Shown here: one piece after another, positions 47,130 to 59,360 of the stretch
How positions within the stretch are numbered: position 1 is the first letter of the stretch
Layout of the letters: every line of letters starts with the position of its first letter
NCBI GenBank assembly: GCA_050084985.1
Contig: JBITNC010000001.1
Coordinates: 112,344,001 to 112,408,000, forward strand
Direction: 5' to 3'
DNA length: 64,000 nucleotides
From: Nageia nagi
Taxonomy: Eukaryota > Pinophyta
Notes under the pieces: model-generated
Told to the model about the DNA's origin: nothing
What the model saw: only the letters and a program-made list of their open reading frames with translations
Databases searched by the model: none
Program-made: the position numbers and the translations under genes

Positions 47130-48986
47130 ATGGCATGCATGATTTTACATAATACACCTAATGAATATGATGAAAAGAAGAAAATTGGACTTTTTCACAT
47201 CAAGGTGCAAGTTAAGAAGACTAGGATTGATACATTGTTTGATTCTAGATCTCAACCTAATTTGATTGCAGAAAAGTATGTCAAATCACTTGCACTCACT
47301 ACTAAACCCCATCCAAACCCATATCCATTAGGATGGGTTAATAACAATTCAAAGTTGAAAGTAACACAACAATGCAAGTTGCAATTTGGGATTAACAGGG
47401 ATTACATTGATGAAGTATTACTTGATATTGTTCCTTTGGATATTTGTGGGATTGTGCTTGGTAGTCCTTATCTATGGGAAAGAGATGCTTTATTCTATAG
47501 AAAGGAAAACAAATATAGACTCATTAAAGATGGAATTGAATACATGGTTAGTGCTCATCAAAGCAAGAAAAAGGATATTTCTTTGATTATTGCAGGACAA
47601 GCAAAGAGACTAATCAATGGACAAATGTTTATACTTGCAATGGTGAAATCTCAAGATGAAGTGGAAATCATAAAGGCACTTGAAGATTGTGAACCACAAT
47701 ACAAAGAAGAAGTAAAAGAGGTAATTTTTGAAGTACCTAAAGAACTTCCACCTAAAAGAGATATACAACATGAGATTCAATTACATCTTGATGTTGCACT
47801 TCCTAATATTGGCTTATATAGAAATTCTTCTTTGAAAATTGAAAAAATTAAGAAACAAGTTAAGGAATTGCTAGATCAAGGAGTCATTAGACCTAGCACA
47901 TCACCATGTGGATCTCCTATTGTTATAATTCCAAAGAAATATGGAACTTGGTGTAAAGTGTTTAAAGTTTTAAAGGAAGCAAAACTCTATTTGAAAATGT
48001 CTAAGTGTGAGTTTGTTAGGAAGAGTTTAATCTATCTTGGCCACATTGTAGGTGAAGGTCAATTAAGGATAGATCCTGCAAAAATTGAGGCTATGTTGAA
48101 ATGGCCTACTCCCACTAAAGTGACAGAGACTAGGAGTTTTCTTGGGGTAGTACAATATTTACGCAAGTTTATTGCTAACTTTTCTTACATGGCTTCACCA
48201 TTTCATACTCTTACAGGAAAGAGTCATGGATTTCAATGGGGAGGAAAAGAACAACATGCTTTTGATTTGCTTAAAAATAAAATCAGTCATGCTCCAGTAC
48301 TTCAAAAACCTTTTGAAATTAAAACTGATGCTAGTGTTGTGATTCTACAAAATAGTTCTTTGATGCATGATAGGTATAAAGAACAATATGTGGTTGATCC
48401 TAATTTCTAAAATGTATATCAAAGATTGAATCTTGGTAATGAGGTTGGAAATCATGACTTTCATTTGCATGATGGATTACTTGTTCATTTGGGCAAACTT
48501 TGTATTCCTAATGGTGAGAGAAATGATTTGATTAGGGAAGCTCATACTTTTCGTATTGCAGGATACTTTGGTGTTGGAAAAACTCTTGCTAATATACAAA
48601 GGTATTGTTATTGGCCTAAAATGCAAGAAAATGTATCCAAGTATAAAGAGAAGCATGATTGTCATCAGGTGGATCATAAATTTTAGGTTGGGGATCAAGT
48701 ATGGCTTCATCTTAGCAAGGAGAGACAACATGGTAAGGGAAGGAAGTTGAAACTAATAAGGTATGGTCCATTTACCATTATTGGTCAAGTTGGAGACAAT
48801 TCTTTTCAGTTAGACTTACCACCTTATATGCAAATATATTCTGTTATTAATGTTGAGAACTTGAAGTTATATGAACCAACCTTAGTTGTAGAAGATACAA
48901 AGGTTATGTTACTATTAGTTGAGGATTTAGCCCCTGAGCATATGAATGTGTTGGTTGAGGATGCAGTATTAGAAAAGAAACAATGA
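47130..48986 (+). pseudogene. Gypsy pol relic with missing catalytic cores
   Basis: Continues in the gag frame. The protease site reads Asp-Ser-Arg instead of Asp-Ser-Gly (about 47,241). The reverse transcriptase starts normally (Gly-Val-Ile-Arg-Pro-Ser, Pro-Lys-Lys) but jumps at about 47,955 from Gly-Thr-Trp directly to the region after the usual Asp-Asp box. RNase H stops after Lys-Thr-Asp-Ala-Ser (about 48,333). After a TAA at 48,408 the integrase zinc-binding region (48,426-48,670) is followed by a TAG at 48,684 and the integrase C-terminal Gly-Pro-Phe region (48,690-48,986), with the catalytic core absent. All pieces remain in one frame despite the deletions. Confidence 0.85.
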
Positions 48987-49140
48987 TCATCTCGTGGTGG
49001 CATACATGATGTGTGGCATATTGGAGTGAAGGGCCAATATACATACAAGGCCAAGTGTTATGCAGTTGATCGGGTGAGGGAGCTCTACCCTCACCTAATT
49101 CTATCATCCTAAATGCTTTTGGGGATAAAATTTCTCTCTC

Positions 49141-49152
49141 AGTGGGGAGGAA
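49141..49152 (+). other. Polypurine tract of the gypsy element
   Basis: AGTGGGGAGGAA immediately precedes the TGATC start of the 3' LTR. Confidence 0.88.
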
Positions 49153-50364
49153 TGATCTGAAATTTGGATCTCTTCAACATTTAGTAATCTCCATTTCAGT
49201 GTGTTCAATGTGTTAATCTTATCTTCAGCTTTCCAATGCTTCTTTCGGATCGAGAATTCGAGTTCGTATGAGGAAGATATGGCCTTAAGTCTATTTTGGT
49301 ATTTTTGAAAAAAAAATAAAATAAAATAAAAAAATAAAAAATATGGTGGGACCTACCTGCCAACGTGGAGGCCACATAAGCATGATAGAGCCCATGTAGA
49401 TGTAGGAGGAGTTTGATAGGGCCCGCATACCATCATACCACGTAGGTAGAGAACTATTTTTGATCACCAAATCTCACCTGTCATGTCCAAACCATGTCAG
49501 ACCATGTGGAGGCCTACATGGAGAGTTTTACTGAGCTGACCATCTGACCTATTTGACCAACCATTTGCATGCGCATTTCCAACCCCGCATGTCCACACCA
49601 ACCGAGACCGCCATGCAACCTGCCAACCCAACTATCCTACCATGTAGGCCACCAACCTACCCACCTGTTGACTATTTGACTTCTACCCAGCAAGCGCCAT
49701 GTGTCAGCACCATAGTGCACCTACCTAGTTTTGGAGTATTTTAACATATTTTGGCATTTCTAAGGTTTTTTAGTGATTTTTGATTCGTTTAAGGTCCTAT
49801 TTTTGGGCTAAGTTTATCTAGTAAGCCTGTAACAGTCCAAAGAGCATGTTTTTTAGTTTTAGAGCTTATTTTGGGAGATTTTGATAACCAATTGAGCCCA
49901 AATTTGGTAGGAAGATCAAGGAGGTTAATGGATATCTAAAACTATGATTTTTACCCAATTTCTTAGTTGTAATTCTCTCCAATTTTAGCTCCAAAAATTG
50001 TATAAAAAGAAAGCAAATTGTATAGGAAAGGGAAGAAGGAGAATTTTGGGAAGTGTTTCAGTTTTAATGTGATTTTTAGAGCTAAGAGTGTGTTGTGAAT
50101 GTGAGAGGAGGTTTTGAAGGACCTTAGGGGCCTTGTAAAGTGATTCCACCCAATGATAGTAGAGAGCTTTTGAGCTGGATGTAGCCCACATTGGGTGAAC
50201 CAGGATAAATCTTGCTTGTCTCTTCTTTGGTGAATGCTTTTGCTCTTCTCTGTGTTTACAATTTATTTCCTGAATTCTCTTTACAAGCACTTAATTATTT
50301 TAAGTGTGAATTGATCTTAGGAGAAGATTAAATTGAAATTTTTAATCTTATGGTTTATGGATCA
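49153..50364 (+). repeat. Gypsy 3' LTR
   Basis: About 1,212 bp, aligned throughout with 44,768-45,974 but with frequent C/T and G/A differences and a few small indels. A TATA candidate lies at 50,001-50,008. Confidence 0.9.
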
Positions 50365-50370
50365 AGTCAT
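50365..50370. repeat. Target-site duplication AGTCAT, right copy
   Basis: Partner of 44,762-44,767. Confidence 0.88.
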
Positions 50371-52984
50371 ACTACCTACAGTGTAGAAAATAGGAGTATG
50401 ATGATTATTCCATAGGCAATGCCATTTACTCAATTCATATGGATGATTTCATACGATAATCCATCTACACCTATGAATCAAAGGGTCATCTATCGGGTGA
50501 GGGTGTTTAACCTTAGGGATAAGCATTCCCTTGAGTGATATTAACTCCGAGTAGAAAACCAGAATGCCATGACTAGAATGTCCATTGCACAGTTTGTGGA
50601 TGACAATGGTGGGGTCATCTATGTGGCATCTTCCAACAAGGTACGCATTGAGAAGTTAACATCAAAATATTTTCAATCAGGGTTGTTTATTCTAAATTCC
50701 ACTAATATTTCAATATAGGTGTTGGTATCTACTAATGTTGAAATGATCACGTGGATCTTTTGGTCAATTCTTATACCATTTGAGTGTTTAATTTAAACAA
50801 AAATTAGGTATGAATTTTTATGGTGGGAGAAGTTGTAAAGAGGTAGGAGCGCTATAGGTATGCACCTATCTTTGAATGATCTATTGGGTTGATGCTTCCT
50901 TTATAGAGGATTACTCATGATTAATAAGAATTAATTTAATCTATATAAAATTCTATTTTCTCCCAACCTTGTATCTTACCAATTATAAGCTACTCCTTTA
51001 GCCTAAATGTCTCTCAACTTATAGTCAAACAAAAGTCGGTTTATGTATGTTATAATTTCTCTATACTCTATATTTCTTGCATTATTTTCACCTAAAGTTG
51101 AAGGGTGTATGAAAGTATCCTCTAATACACTATATTTCCTTTCATATTAGTTTATATATTTATGATAGGAAACTCCAAACAAATTATTATAAATTGGGTG
51201 GTTGGCGGTGTACACGCTTGTAAATTAGTTAAGTGACCTATACATAGGCTTACCTTGCAACTTATCTCTCTATTGTTCTATGTTCATTCCTCTTAATACC
51301 TCTTGCTATGAGAAAAAATCATTCTTCCTGTACCATATATTTTCAATTGTCTTTGATCATTTGCTTATCTTCATCTCATAAGATGTAAAAATATCCATTT
51401 TATGATTTTCAATTAAATATTTGAATAGTCTTGAAATGTTTGCATCATTTCTTTCTAGTATATCCCATCTTTTTGTACATCCTTTTTCGTAATCTCCCTT
51501 TGTAATTTTTCCATGGATTTAATAGTTTTTAATGTATTATATGTATGTAGCCATGCGGGTCTAATGAAATAGGACTTTGAATACTTCAAATTTATTAATC
51601 ATTATTATCGAATTACAAACAACATAAAATATTATACCTATATTGTTTACCTTCTTAATTATTTTAAGAATAGCTAGAGACTTATAAATTATGTGGCAAT
51701 AAAATAAATAATTTTATAGTTTGTACTTGCTAGTTCCATGCCTATAAAATTCATAAAAGCTAGGATTTAAATGAATGTGCACCATAAACATTTTTCAAGT
51801 TAATATTAGAGGTATGCACCATCGTCGTATTCTCTTTGATAAATACATCTTCATTACTTTAGAAAGGCTATTATGCGATATCTACACATGCTCAAAGACA
51901 ATTAATATTAGCCCATCATTAACATCCATACATTATGATCTCTAGTACCTGAAGATGTGAAGTGCAAGGCTACCATTGATAAAGTACCAAGAATAAAATT
52001 ATATAATGTGGAGTGAAAAAGTGTTGAGAAGAAAATTGAATAATAGGAACCAATCTCAAAAATACCTCTATATAAAGGGAGAACCCATACAAAATTACAC
52101 AAGTAAAGAAATGGTCATTACCTATAAAAAGTGGGACTTAAGATATATATTCTTTTGGAAGAGAATGCTTCATATAAAGTAAGATTGAGGAAATAAGAGG
52201 ATAAGAAATAATTGACTTCTACAAGAAATACCAAGAGGTAGAGAAGAGAATATTAATATGATAGGATATTTAAAAATGGCTGTTAGGAAACTAAGGAAGA
52301 AAGGAAAGAAGTCTCTAAGGACCTACTTTTCATTATTTCTCCCTTTTTTCTCTTATGCTTATATTTTATATTCATATAGAGTTCTTTGATAATATCTAGT
52401 GGTTTCTGACTTTATCCTTCTTTCAATAATAATTTCCTTTAGCCCTCTTTGAAAAATATTTTCTGTAAATCACTATAAAAGTTTGTTATGATCCTTTTCA
52501 AACCTTCTGTTTATATATGTATGTATGTGTGTTTGTACGTTTGTATATGTATATGTATACATGTAAAAATGCATGTATTGTAAAAATATATTACAATGAT
52601 CTCACATGAGTTTGATCCTCTTAATAAACTATTTGTAATTTTTGAAGTATTAAATTTAGTGGAAAATGATGGTCTACAATATAGATATTATTAAAATACG
52701 ATTTCAAGTTTAGATAAAATAAGTAGACATTAACATCCATTTGTATTTTTAAAATTTTTCGTTTTAATATTTATACTTATTATCATTAGTCTTTCGGTTT
52801 TTTGCAATCTTAAATTCTCAAATCGATTGACGATGAGTTTGAATAGGAAAATGTGAGACAAGGATAGGGGATTGGGAAGGAAGTTTTTTTTTTTTTTTAA
52901 ATGATTACTAAAAATAGATGCTAATAGATAAAGAATAATTTATAATTTGTAAATAATAAATTAGAATATCATGCTTCCCAAATA
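50371..52984. other. Non-coding half of tandem unit 1
   Basis: Nearly identical to 56,745-59,360 and, as far as the window runs, to 63,123-64,000. A short plus-strand open stretch near 50,568-50,640 was not recognised as any gene. A (TATG)-rich stretch lies at 52,512-52,565. No intact gene is seen. Confidence 0.55.
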
Positions 52985-53312
52985 CTTCTTAAGGGGATTT
53001 TCCTTACTAACTCCTAGGATCAGCTTTTAAATGGCCATTTTGTTGATGATTCTTTTCTCATTCTTTGAGAAAATGAGCAATCTATTATGAATTCCATCAA
53101 ATGCCTTGATACTTTCTTCTTAGATTTAGGTTCTAGTATTCAATGGAAGAAAACTTCATGATACAGGTAGTCCATTCATCCTCTTCCAGATTGATTTTCT
53201 TAGTTTCTTTAGAAGTGGATTCAAAATGGTGAGATTTTCAAATTTCTAGGCATTCATTTTTCCTCAAACGTTTTCCTAATTAGCCTTGAAATTTTGTAGT
53301 GGAAAAAGTTTA
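52985..53312 (+). pseudogene. LINE reverse-transcriptase fragment at the unit junction (unit 1)
   Basis: Plus-strand reading gives Gly-His-Phe-Val-Asp-Asp-Ser-Phe (the Asp-Asp box at 53,039-53,050, Phe-Val-Asp-Asp in place of Tyr-Ala-Asp-Asp). A Cys-Leu-Asp-Thr-Phe, a Ile-Gln-Trp-x-Lys-Thr-Ser and a Phe-Leu-Gly-Ile motif follow, the usual order of the plant LINE reverse transcriptase. Several stops interrupt it. It ends abruptly at 53,312, where the next tandem unit begins. Confidence 0.6.
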
Positions 53313-53314
53313 AA

Positions 53315-53548
53315 TTAAGGAGGTGTGATGTGTGCGAAAATGAAATCTTGCGAGTGGTGGGGTTTATTAAATATTTAAGGCGGTGTGATTTTTGCGGAGA
53401 TGGAATAGTCTGAGATTGTTAGGTACGTCCAAAAGACAATTAACTTGGACATAAAAAACTTAGCATCTCTCTAGATACACATGGTAAAAGACTATTGGGG
53501 TTTACTGACTAATTAAAGCGGTGCGATTTGTATGGAGATGGAATATTA
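53315..53548 (+). promoter_or_regulatory. Three-fold repeated promoter module, gene copy 2
   Basis: Same three modules as in copy 1 with a few base changes (for example ggcggtgtg for ggtggtgtg in the second module). Confidence 0.5.
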
Positions 53549-53609
53549 CGACATCTATTAACATGCGCATATTTACAGGGAGATAAATTCAACATAAATA
53601 TGAGGAGAA

Positions 53610-53617
53610 ACACGTGG
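53610..53617 (+). promoter_or_regulatory. G-box ACACGTGG, gene copy 2
   Basis: Same position relative to the gene as in copies 1 and 3. Confidence 0.55.
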
Positions 53618-53750
53618 TCGCGGGTTTTCTGTTTGTTGATCGATGGAATGTGAGAAAATGTTCGTTTGGTCTGTTTTTACCATTTCTCTGTAATGTGTTC
53701 AAATTTGATAAATTTCTCAAAGGCATTTTTGATTTTTCACTCTTCTTGTC

Positions 53751-53759
53751 TATATATAT
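53751..53759 (+). promoter_or_regulatory. TATA box, gene copy 2
   Basis: TATATATAT about 120 bp upstream of the ATG, as in copy 1. Confidence 0.6.
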
Positions 53760-53879
53760 TCTAGGTGTATGAGGGAGTGAGGTAAACCATTTGCCAATAA
53801 ATCATCTTTTGTGGTATTCTTGTGATACTTTCTCCTATTTTGATCTTTTCAGTCATTTCCCTGCCAAAGATCCTCTACC

Positions 53880-54976
53880 ATGTCGTGCTCTCTGCAGACT
53901 TCCCCTGATGTTGGTCTTGAAGTTGATCTCCCTCTCATCGACCTTTCACGATTTGCACTAACAACTCATAATGCCCACTATCACGAGGTCATCGCCAAAG
54001 TGAAAGGCGCCTGCCAAGAATTGGGATTTTTCAGAGTTGTCAACCATGGAATTCCACAAACTCTTCTTCAAGACGTAGAATCAGCCGTCCAACAACTATG
54101 TGCCATGCCCGCCGAGGCGAAACAAAGATTGGATAGCTATGCCTGTGAGAATGGCAATGAGAGTTTCACAATCCTTAATCTAAGTCATTCAGAATCAGTA
54201 GTTGAAATGTCTCGCAAAATATGGCCACAAGACGGAAATCCATTCTTCTGGTATGTCGTTTTCCTGTGCTCATATAATGCCCTTATTATACAAGTTGAAA
54301 ACTAATCCAGTCATCCTGTCCGGTTTCAGCAAAGCCATTGGAGCATATATGCTCCTCTTGGCAGATCTCGTGCTAACTATCACTAAAACACTCATTGCAA
54401 GCCTCGATTTGGACTTCGAGCATTTCTACGAATCCCATTTCCAGAACTGCACGTATACATTGCGTATCAATCACTACACTTCCGACGGAAAAGCAATAGA
54501 GCAGGAGGCTCTCATTCCTCATACAGATAGCGGGATCATTACTATCCTTTACACATGTAAGGAGGGCGGTCTCCAGATTCGGTCCAAGGAAGGCAAGTGG
54601 TTGGACGTGAAGCCGCAACATGACTCATTTGTTATCAACATCGCCGACTGCCTTAAGGTGAGGAAAAAGTTATTGGTGTTGATGTCATTCTTTTGTGGGT
54701 ATAAAGTAATGAAGGAAAGTGCAGGCATGGAGCAACGGAAGGTTACGAAGCGCGGAGCATCGAGTGGTTCAGAAAGGGTGGACGGATCGCATATCTTTAG
54801 CGTGTGGAGTGCATTTTCCAGGTGAGAAAGAGATTTGGGTTCCTCCTGAGCTGGTGGACGATCACTATCCACGATGTTATAGACCTTTCACCCCGAACGA
54901 ATTTAGGCGCGCCTTCTTGGAGAATGCGAATCCTAAAGAGAAGGCTAACCTGATCGACACATACGCAGGGTTATAG
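53880..54976 (+). CDS. 2-oxoglutarate-dependent dioxygenase copy 2, intact active site
   Basis: 316 codons in three exons: 53,880-54,250, 54,330-54,657 and 54,725-54,976. Intron 1 has the stronger donor GTATGT. Splicing is supported by family alignment: it turns the unspliced Trp at 124 into Cys in Asn-Pro-Phe-Phe-Cys, and joins Leu-Lys to Ala-Trp-Ser-Asn-Gly-Arg across intron 2. Iron ligands His188, Asp190 and His245 and 2-oxoglutarate residues Arg255 and Ser257 are all present, so the enzyme should be competent. Ile-Pro-His-Thr-Asp and Pro-Pro-Glu-Leu-Val-Asp resemble AOP1-like dioxygenases of specialised metabolism. No targeting peptide is evident, so it is probably cytosolic. The protein is identical to copy 3. 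Confidence 0.93.
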
Positions 54977-56740
54977 ATTGTGCCGCTTGTCCAAACTCTG
55001 TTACTTCAAATTGTTGACGAGAAAGTGATAGGGGTGTGTGAGCTAGATTGTTGGGTGGGTTAATCATGTGTTGATTTTATTGTGACTTGTGTTCCTTGTT
55101 GGATTTCTATTAGAGGTATACATGTTACGTAATGGTGGTTCATTACAGTTATTTCATAGATGGTTTATTTTTAGTAGATGTTAATATATTTTACTCTTAT
55201 TCTTACCTTTGCTTTGCATAGGTTAATTGTCCTAAACATGCTACACAACCTAATTATTTCGTAAAAATATATGTAATATCAATGATGTTTATTTTAATCT
55301 TGAACAAATCAGGTATATCATATTAATTAAATGGTTTACAAAAATGAAAATAATATCAAACTCTTTGGAAGATTTGAAATCTATATTTACCAAATATCAC
55401 AATAAATTTAGATATTTCAATATACAAATTTATTCTAATTCAACCTTTTTGAATGTTAAAGATGATATTCAACTTTTTTAAAGCATCTCTTTCTTTCTTT
55501 CTAATCTTAAGAAAGCATAGAATACAGCCTAGATGAGGATTAAAGTGGAACCATGCATCCATTACTAAATACAAGCAATTATTCTAAAAATAGAACTTAA
55601 AGATAGAACTAAAAGTAAAAAATATAAATTGGATTGTACGTCAAACATTTCAAGCCTCAAAATTACCTCCCTTGGAATGCATTAGAATCTTGTATATTTT
55701 TACATGATTTTAAGAAAATGGACTCAAGACTATATCTCAATCAAATGTTATGCTTTTTAGAAGTTGGGGTATTATTTTTCTTCTAAAGAAAGTGTTACTT
55801 GATATTGTAGTTGCACCACATTGAAGGACCCTTAAGTAAATTGGTTGGTGAAAGAATGTAAAAGAAACTAAGTCCATTATTTGATATGGTATATGAAAGG
55901 AAGAAGACCTCATAACATAGCTTAATATGTTATCCATAGATAGGGAAGGTTTGGAATAGTATTGTATTATATACCTAGGATATAGAAATCAAACCATATA
56001 TCCTAGTAAGAGGATGTAGATGATGCCTAAAGATTATTATAAAGAATCAAATAGGCTACCAAGTAAGAGGAAATGGTCTTTTCCACTAATGTAAAATTAG
56101 AAAGTTGGAAACTATTTTCTCCTTAGTACCTTGTGAGGATGGTAACTCAAACCTAGTTAAAATGTGAGGATATGAACATTCCCTATAAGCTAAGGAAAAC
56201 CAATCGAAATAGGGCTTGAAATGATTTAGAATATTCAAAGGATAAGACTAGCTAATCTACCCAAGTGTTGCTTCATAGCACCTTGAAAGATCATTCAAAT
56301 AAAACATTGTTATTATCGGATAAGAATTGATGCACTTTATGACACACTTCCTTATTAGAAGTAGTTGTTAGGACTTGTTATTATTCTCTTCATATACCAT
56401 ACTTTTGAAGCAATGATATTTATTTGTATTGCGCAATTGTGGTTGAGTGGTCATTGGTGATTTCATGAATAATATTTATCTAAATGTCTTGAATGCGATT
56501 GATGGCTTTTGGGTTTATCATACATGATTACTAATGAAAGGTATTAGATTCAAAAAACCACTCAAGAGTATTATTAATTTAATACACATGGATACCTAAG
56601 ATATGAGCAGTGAGGACGCCCAACTCCATGGTGGGCCTAGCTGATAGATATGGGTAGGCTAGTGTCCAATATTCTTGATACATGTCAAACGATGATAACA
56701 TTCGATAAAATTATAGTTATCAAAATAGGGTAACTGGTAG
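54977..56740. other. 3' flank of dioxygenase copy 2
   Basis: Shared with units 1 and 3. It contains the inverted dispersed repeat near 55,185-55,470. No gene was recognised. Confidence 0.6.
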
Positions 56741-59360
56741 TCATACTACCTACAGTGTAGAAAATAGGAGTATGATGATTATTCCATAGGCAATGCCATT
56801 TACTCAATTCATATGGATGATTTCATACGATAATCCATCTACACCTATGAATCAAAGGGTCATCTATCGGGTGAGGGTGTTTAACCTTAGGGATAAGCAT
56901 TCCCTTGAGTGATATTAACTCCGAGTAGAAAACCAGAATGCCATGACTAGAATGTCCATTGCACAGTTTGTGGATGACAATGGTGGGGTCATCTATGTGG
57001 CATCTTCCAACAAGGTACGCATTGAGAAGTTAACATCAAAATATTTTCAATCAGGGTTGTTTATTCTAAATTCCACTAATATTTCAATATAGGTGTTGGT
57101 ATCTACTAATGTTGAAATGATCACGTGGATCTTTTGGTCAATTCTTATACCATTTGAGTGTTTAATTTAAACAAAAATTAGGTATGAATTTTTATGGTGG
57201 GAGAAGTTGTAAAGAGGTAGGAGCGCTATAGGTATGCACCTATCTTTGAATGATCTATTGGGTTGATGCTTCCTTTATAGAGGATTACTCATGATTAATA
57301 AGAATTAATTTAATCTATATAAAATTCTATTTTCTCCCAACCTTGTATCTTACCAATTATAAGCTACTCCTTTAGCCTAAATGTCTCTCAACTTATAGTC
57401 AAACAAAAGTCGGTTTATGTATGTTATAATTTCTCTATACTCTATATTTCTTGCATTATTTTCACCTAAAGTTGAAGGGTGTATGAAAGTATCCTCTAAT
57501 ACACTATATTTCCTTTCATATTAGTTTATATATTTATGATAGGAAACTCCAAACAAATTATTATAAATTGGGTGGTTGGCGGTGTACACGCTTGTAAATT
57601 AGTTAAGTGACCTATACATAGGCTTACCTTGCAACTTATCTCTCTATTGTTCTATGTTGATTCCTTTAATACCTCTTGCTATGAGAAAAAATCATTCTTC
57701 CTGTACCATATATTTTCAATTGTCTTTGATCATTTGCTTATCTTCATCTCATAAGATGTAAAAATATCCATTTTATGATTTTCAATTAAATATTTGAATA
57801 GTCTTGAAATGTTTGCATCATTTCTTTCTAGTATATCCCATCTTTTTGTACATCCTTTTTCGTAATCTCCCTTTGTAATTTTTCCATGGATTTAATAGTT
57901 TTTAATGTATTATATGTATGTAGCCATGCGGGTCTAATGAAATAGGACTTTGAATACTTCAAATTTATTAATCATTATTATCGAATTACAAACAACATAA
58001 AATATTATACCTATATTGTTTACCTTCTTAATTATTTTAAGAATAGCTAGAGACTTATAAATTATGTGGCAATAAAATAAATAATTTTATAGTTTGTACT
58101 TGCTAGTTCCATGCCTATAAAATTCATAAAAGCTAGGATTTAAATGAATGTGCACCATAAACATTTTTCAAGTTAATATTAGAGGTATGCACCATCGTCG
58201 TATTCTCTTTGATAAATACATCTTCATTACTTTAGAAAGGCTATTATGCGATATCTACACATGCTCAAAGACAATTAATATTAGCCCATCATTAACATCC
58301 ATACATTATGATCTCTAGTACCTGAAGATGTGAAGTGCAAGGCTACCATTGATAAAGTACCAAGAATAAAATTATATAATGTGGAGTGAAAAAGTGTTGA
58401 GAAGAAAATTGAATAATAGGAACCAATCTCAAAAATACCTCTATATAAAGGGAGAACCCATACAAAATTACACAAGTAAAGAAATGGTCATTACCTATAA
58501 AAAGTGGGACTTAAGATATATATTCTTTTGGAAGAGAATGCTTCATATAAAGTAAGATTGAGGAAATAAGAGGATAAGAAATAATTGACTTCTACAAGAA
58601 ATACCAAGAGGTAGAGAAGAGAATATTAATATGATAGGATATTTAAAAATGGCTGTTAGGAAACTAAGGAAGAAAGGAAAGAAGTCTCTAAGGACCTACT
58701 TTTCATTATTTCTCCCTTTTTTTCTCTTATGCTTATATTTTATATTCATATAGAGTTCTTTGATAATATCTAGTGGTTTCTGACTTTATCCTTCTTTCAA
58801 TAATAATTTCCTTTAGCCCTCTTTGAAAAATATTTTCTGTAAATCACTATAAAAGTTTGTTATGATCCTTTTCAAACCTTCTGTTTATATATGTATGTAT
58901 GTGTGTTTGTACGTTTGTATATGTATATGTATACATGTAAAAATGCATGTATTGTAAAAATATATTACAATGATCTCACATGAGTTTGATCCTCTTAATA
59001 AACTATTTGTAATTTTTGAAGTATTAAATTTAGTGGAAAATGATGGTCTACAATATAGATATTATTAAAATACGATTTCAAGTTTAGATAAAATAAGTAG
59101 ACATTAACATCCATTTGTATTTTTAAAAATTTTTCGTTTTAATATTTATACTTATTATCATTAGTCTTTCGGTTTTTTGCAATCTTAAATTCTCAAATCG
59201 ATTGACGATGAGTTTGAATAGGAAAATGTGAGACAAGGATAGGGGATTGGGAAGGAAGTTTTTTTTTTTTTTTTAAATGATTACTAAAAATAGATGCTAA
59301 TAGATAAAGAATAATTTATAATTTGTAAATAATAAATTAGAATATCATGCTTCCCAAATA
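56741..59360. other. Non-coding half of tandem unit 2
   Basis: Near-identical to 50,367-52,984, with only a handful of differences by eye, such as near 57,659-57,668 and in a T-run near 58,728. No gene is seen. Confidence 0.55.

Larger units (their letters stand above)
44768..50364 (+). mobile_element. Internally deleted Ty3/gypsy-type LTR retrotransposon
   Basis: A 5,597-bp plus-strand element. Its LTRs are about 1.2 kb (44,768-45,974 and 49,153-50,364) with TGATC...GATCA ends. It has a tRNA-Met primer site (45,979-45,990), a polypurine tract (49,141-49,152) and a target duplication. Domain order is gag, protease, reverse transcriptase, RNase H, integrase, which defines gypsy. The catalytic cores of reverse transcriptase, RNase H and integrase are missing, so it could only have moved with help. 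The LTRs differ at roughly 7% of sites by eye, mostly transitions, so it is old compared with the copia element. It sits in unit 1 between the dioxygenase gene and the non-coding segment. Confidence 0.93.
41336..53312 (+). repeat. Tandem dioxygenase unit 1 (interrupted by a gypsy element)
   Basis: Homology to units 2 and 3 starts at aattaaggaggtg (41,336) and ends at 53,312. Removing the gypsy insertion and one 6-bp target copy leaves 6,374 bp, matching the 6,376 bp of unit 2. The unit consists of promoter, 2-ODD gene, 3' flank, a non-coding segment and a LINE fragment. The gene half is visibly diverged from units 2 and 3. The part after the gypsy insertion is nearly identical to them. Confidence 0.9.

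Noticed and set aside
50568-50640. Possible small exon in the non-coding half of the units
   Set aside because: The short open stretch followed by GTACGC was tempting, but no partner exon or recognisable protein follows.
51908-52102. 64-codon minus-strand open frame, present also at 58,281-58,475
   Set aside because: No domain and no start context; it is repeated only because the tandem unit is repeated.
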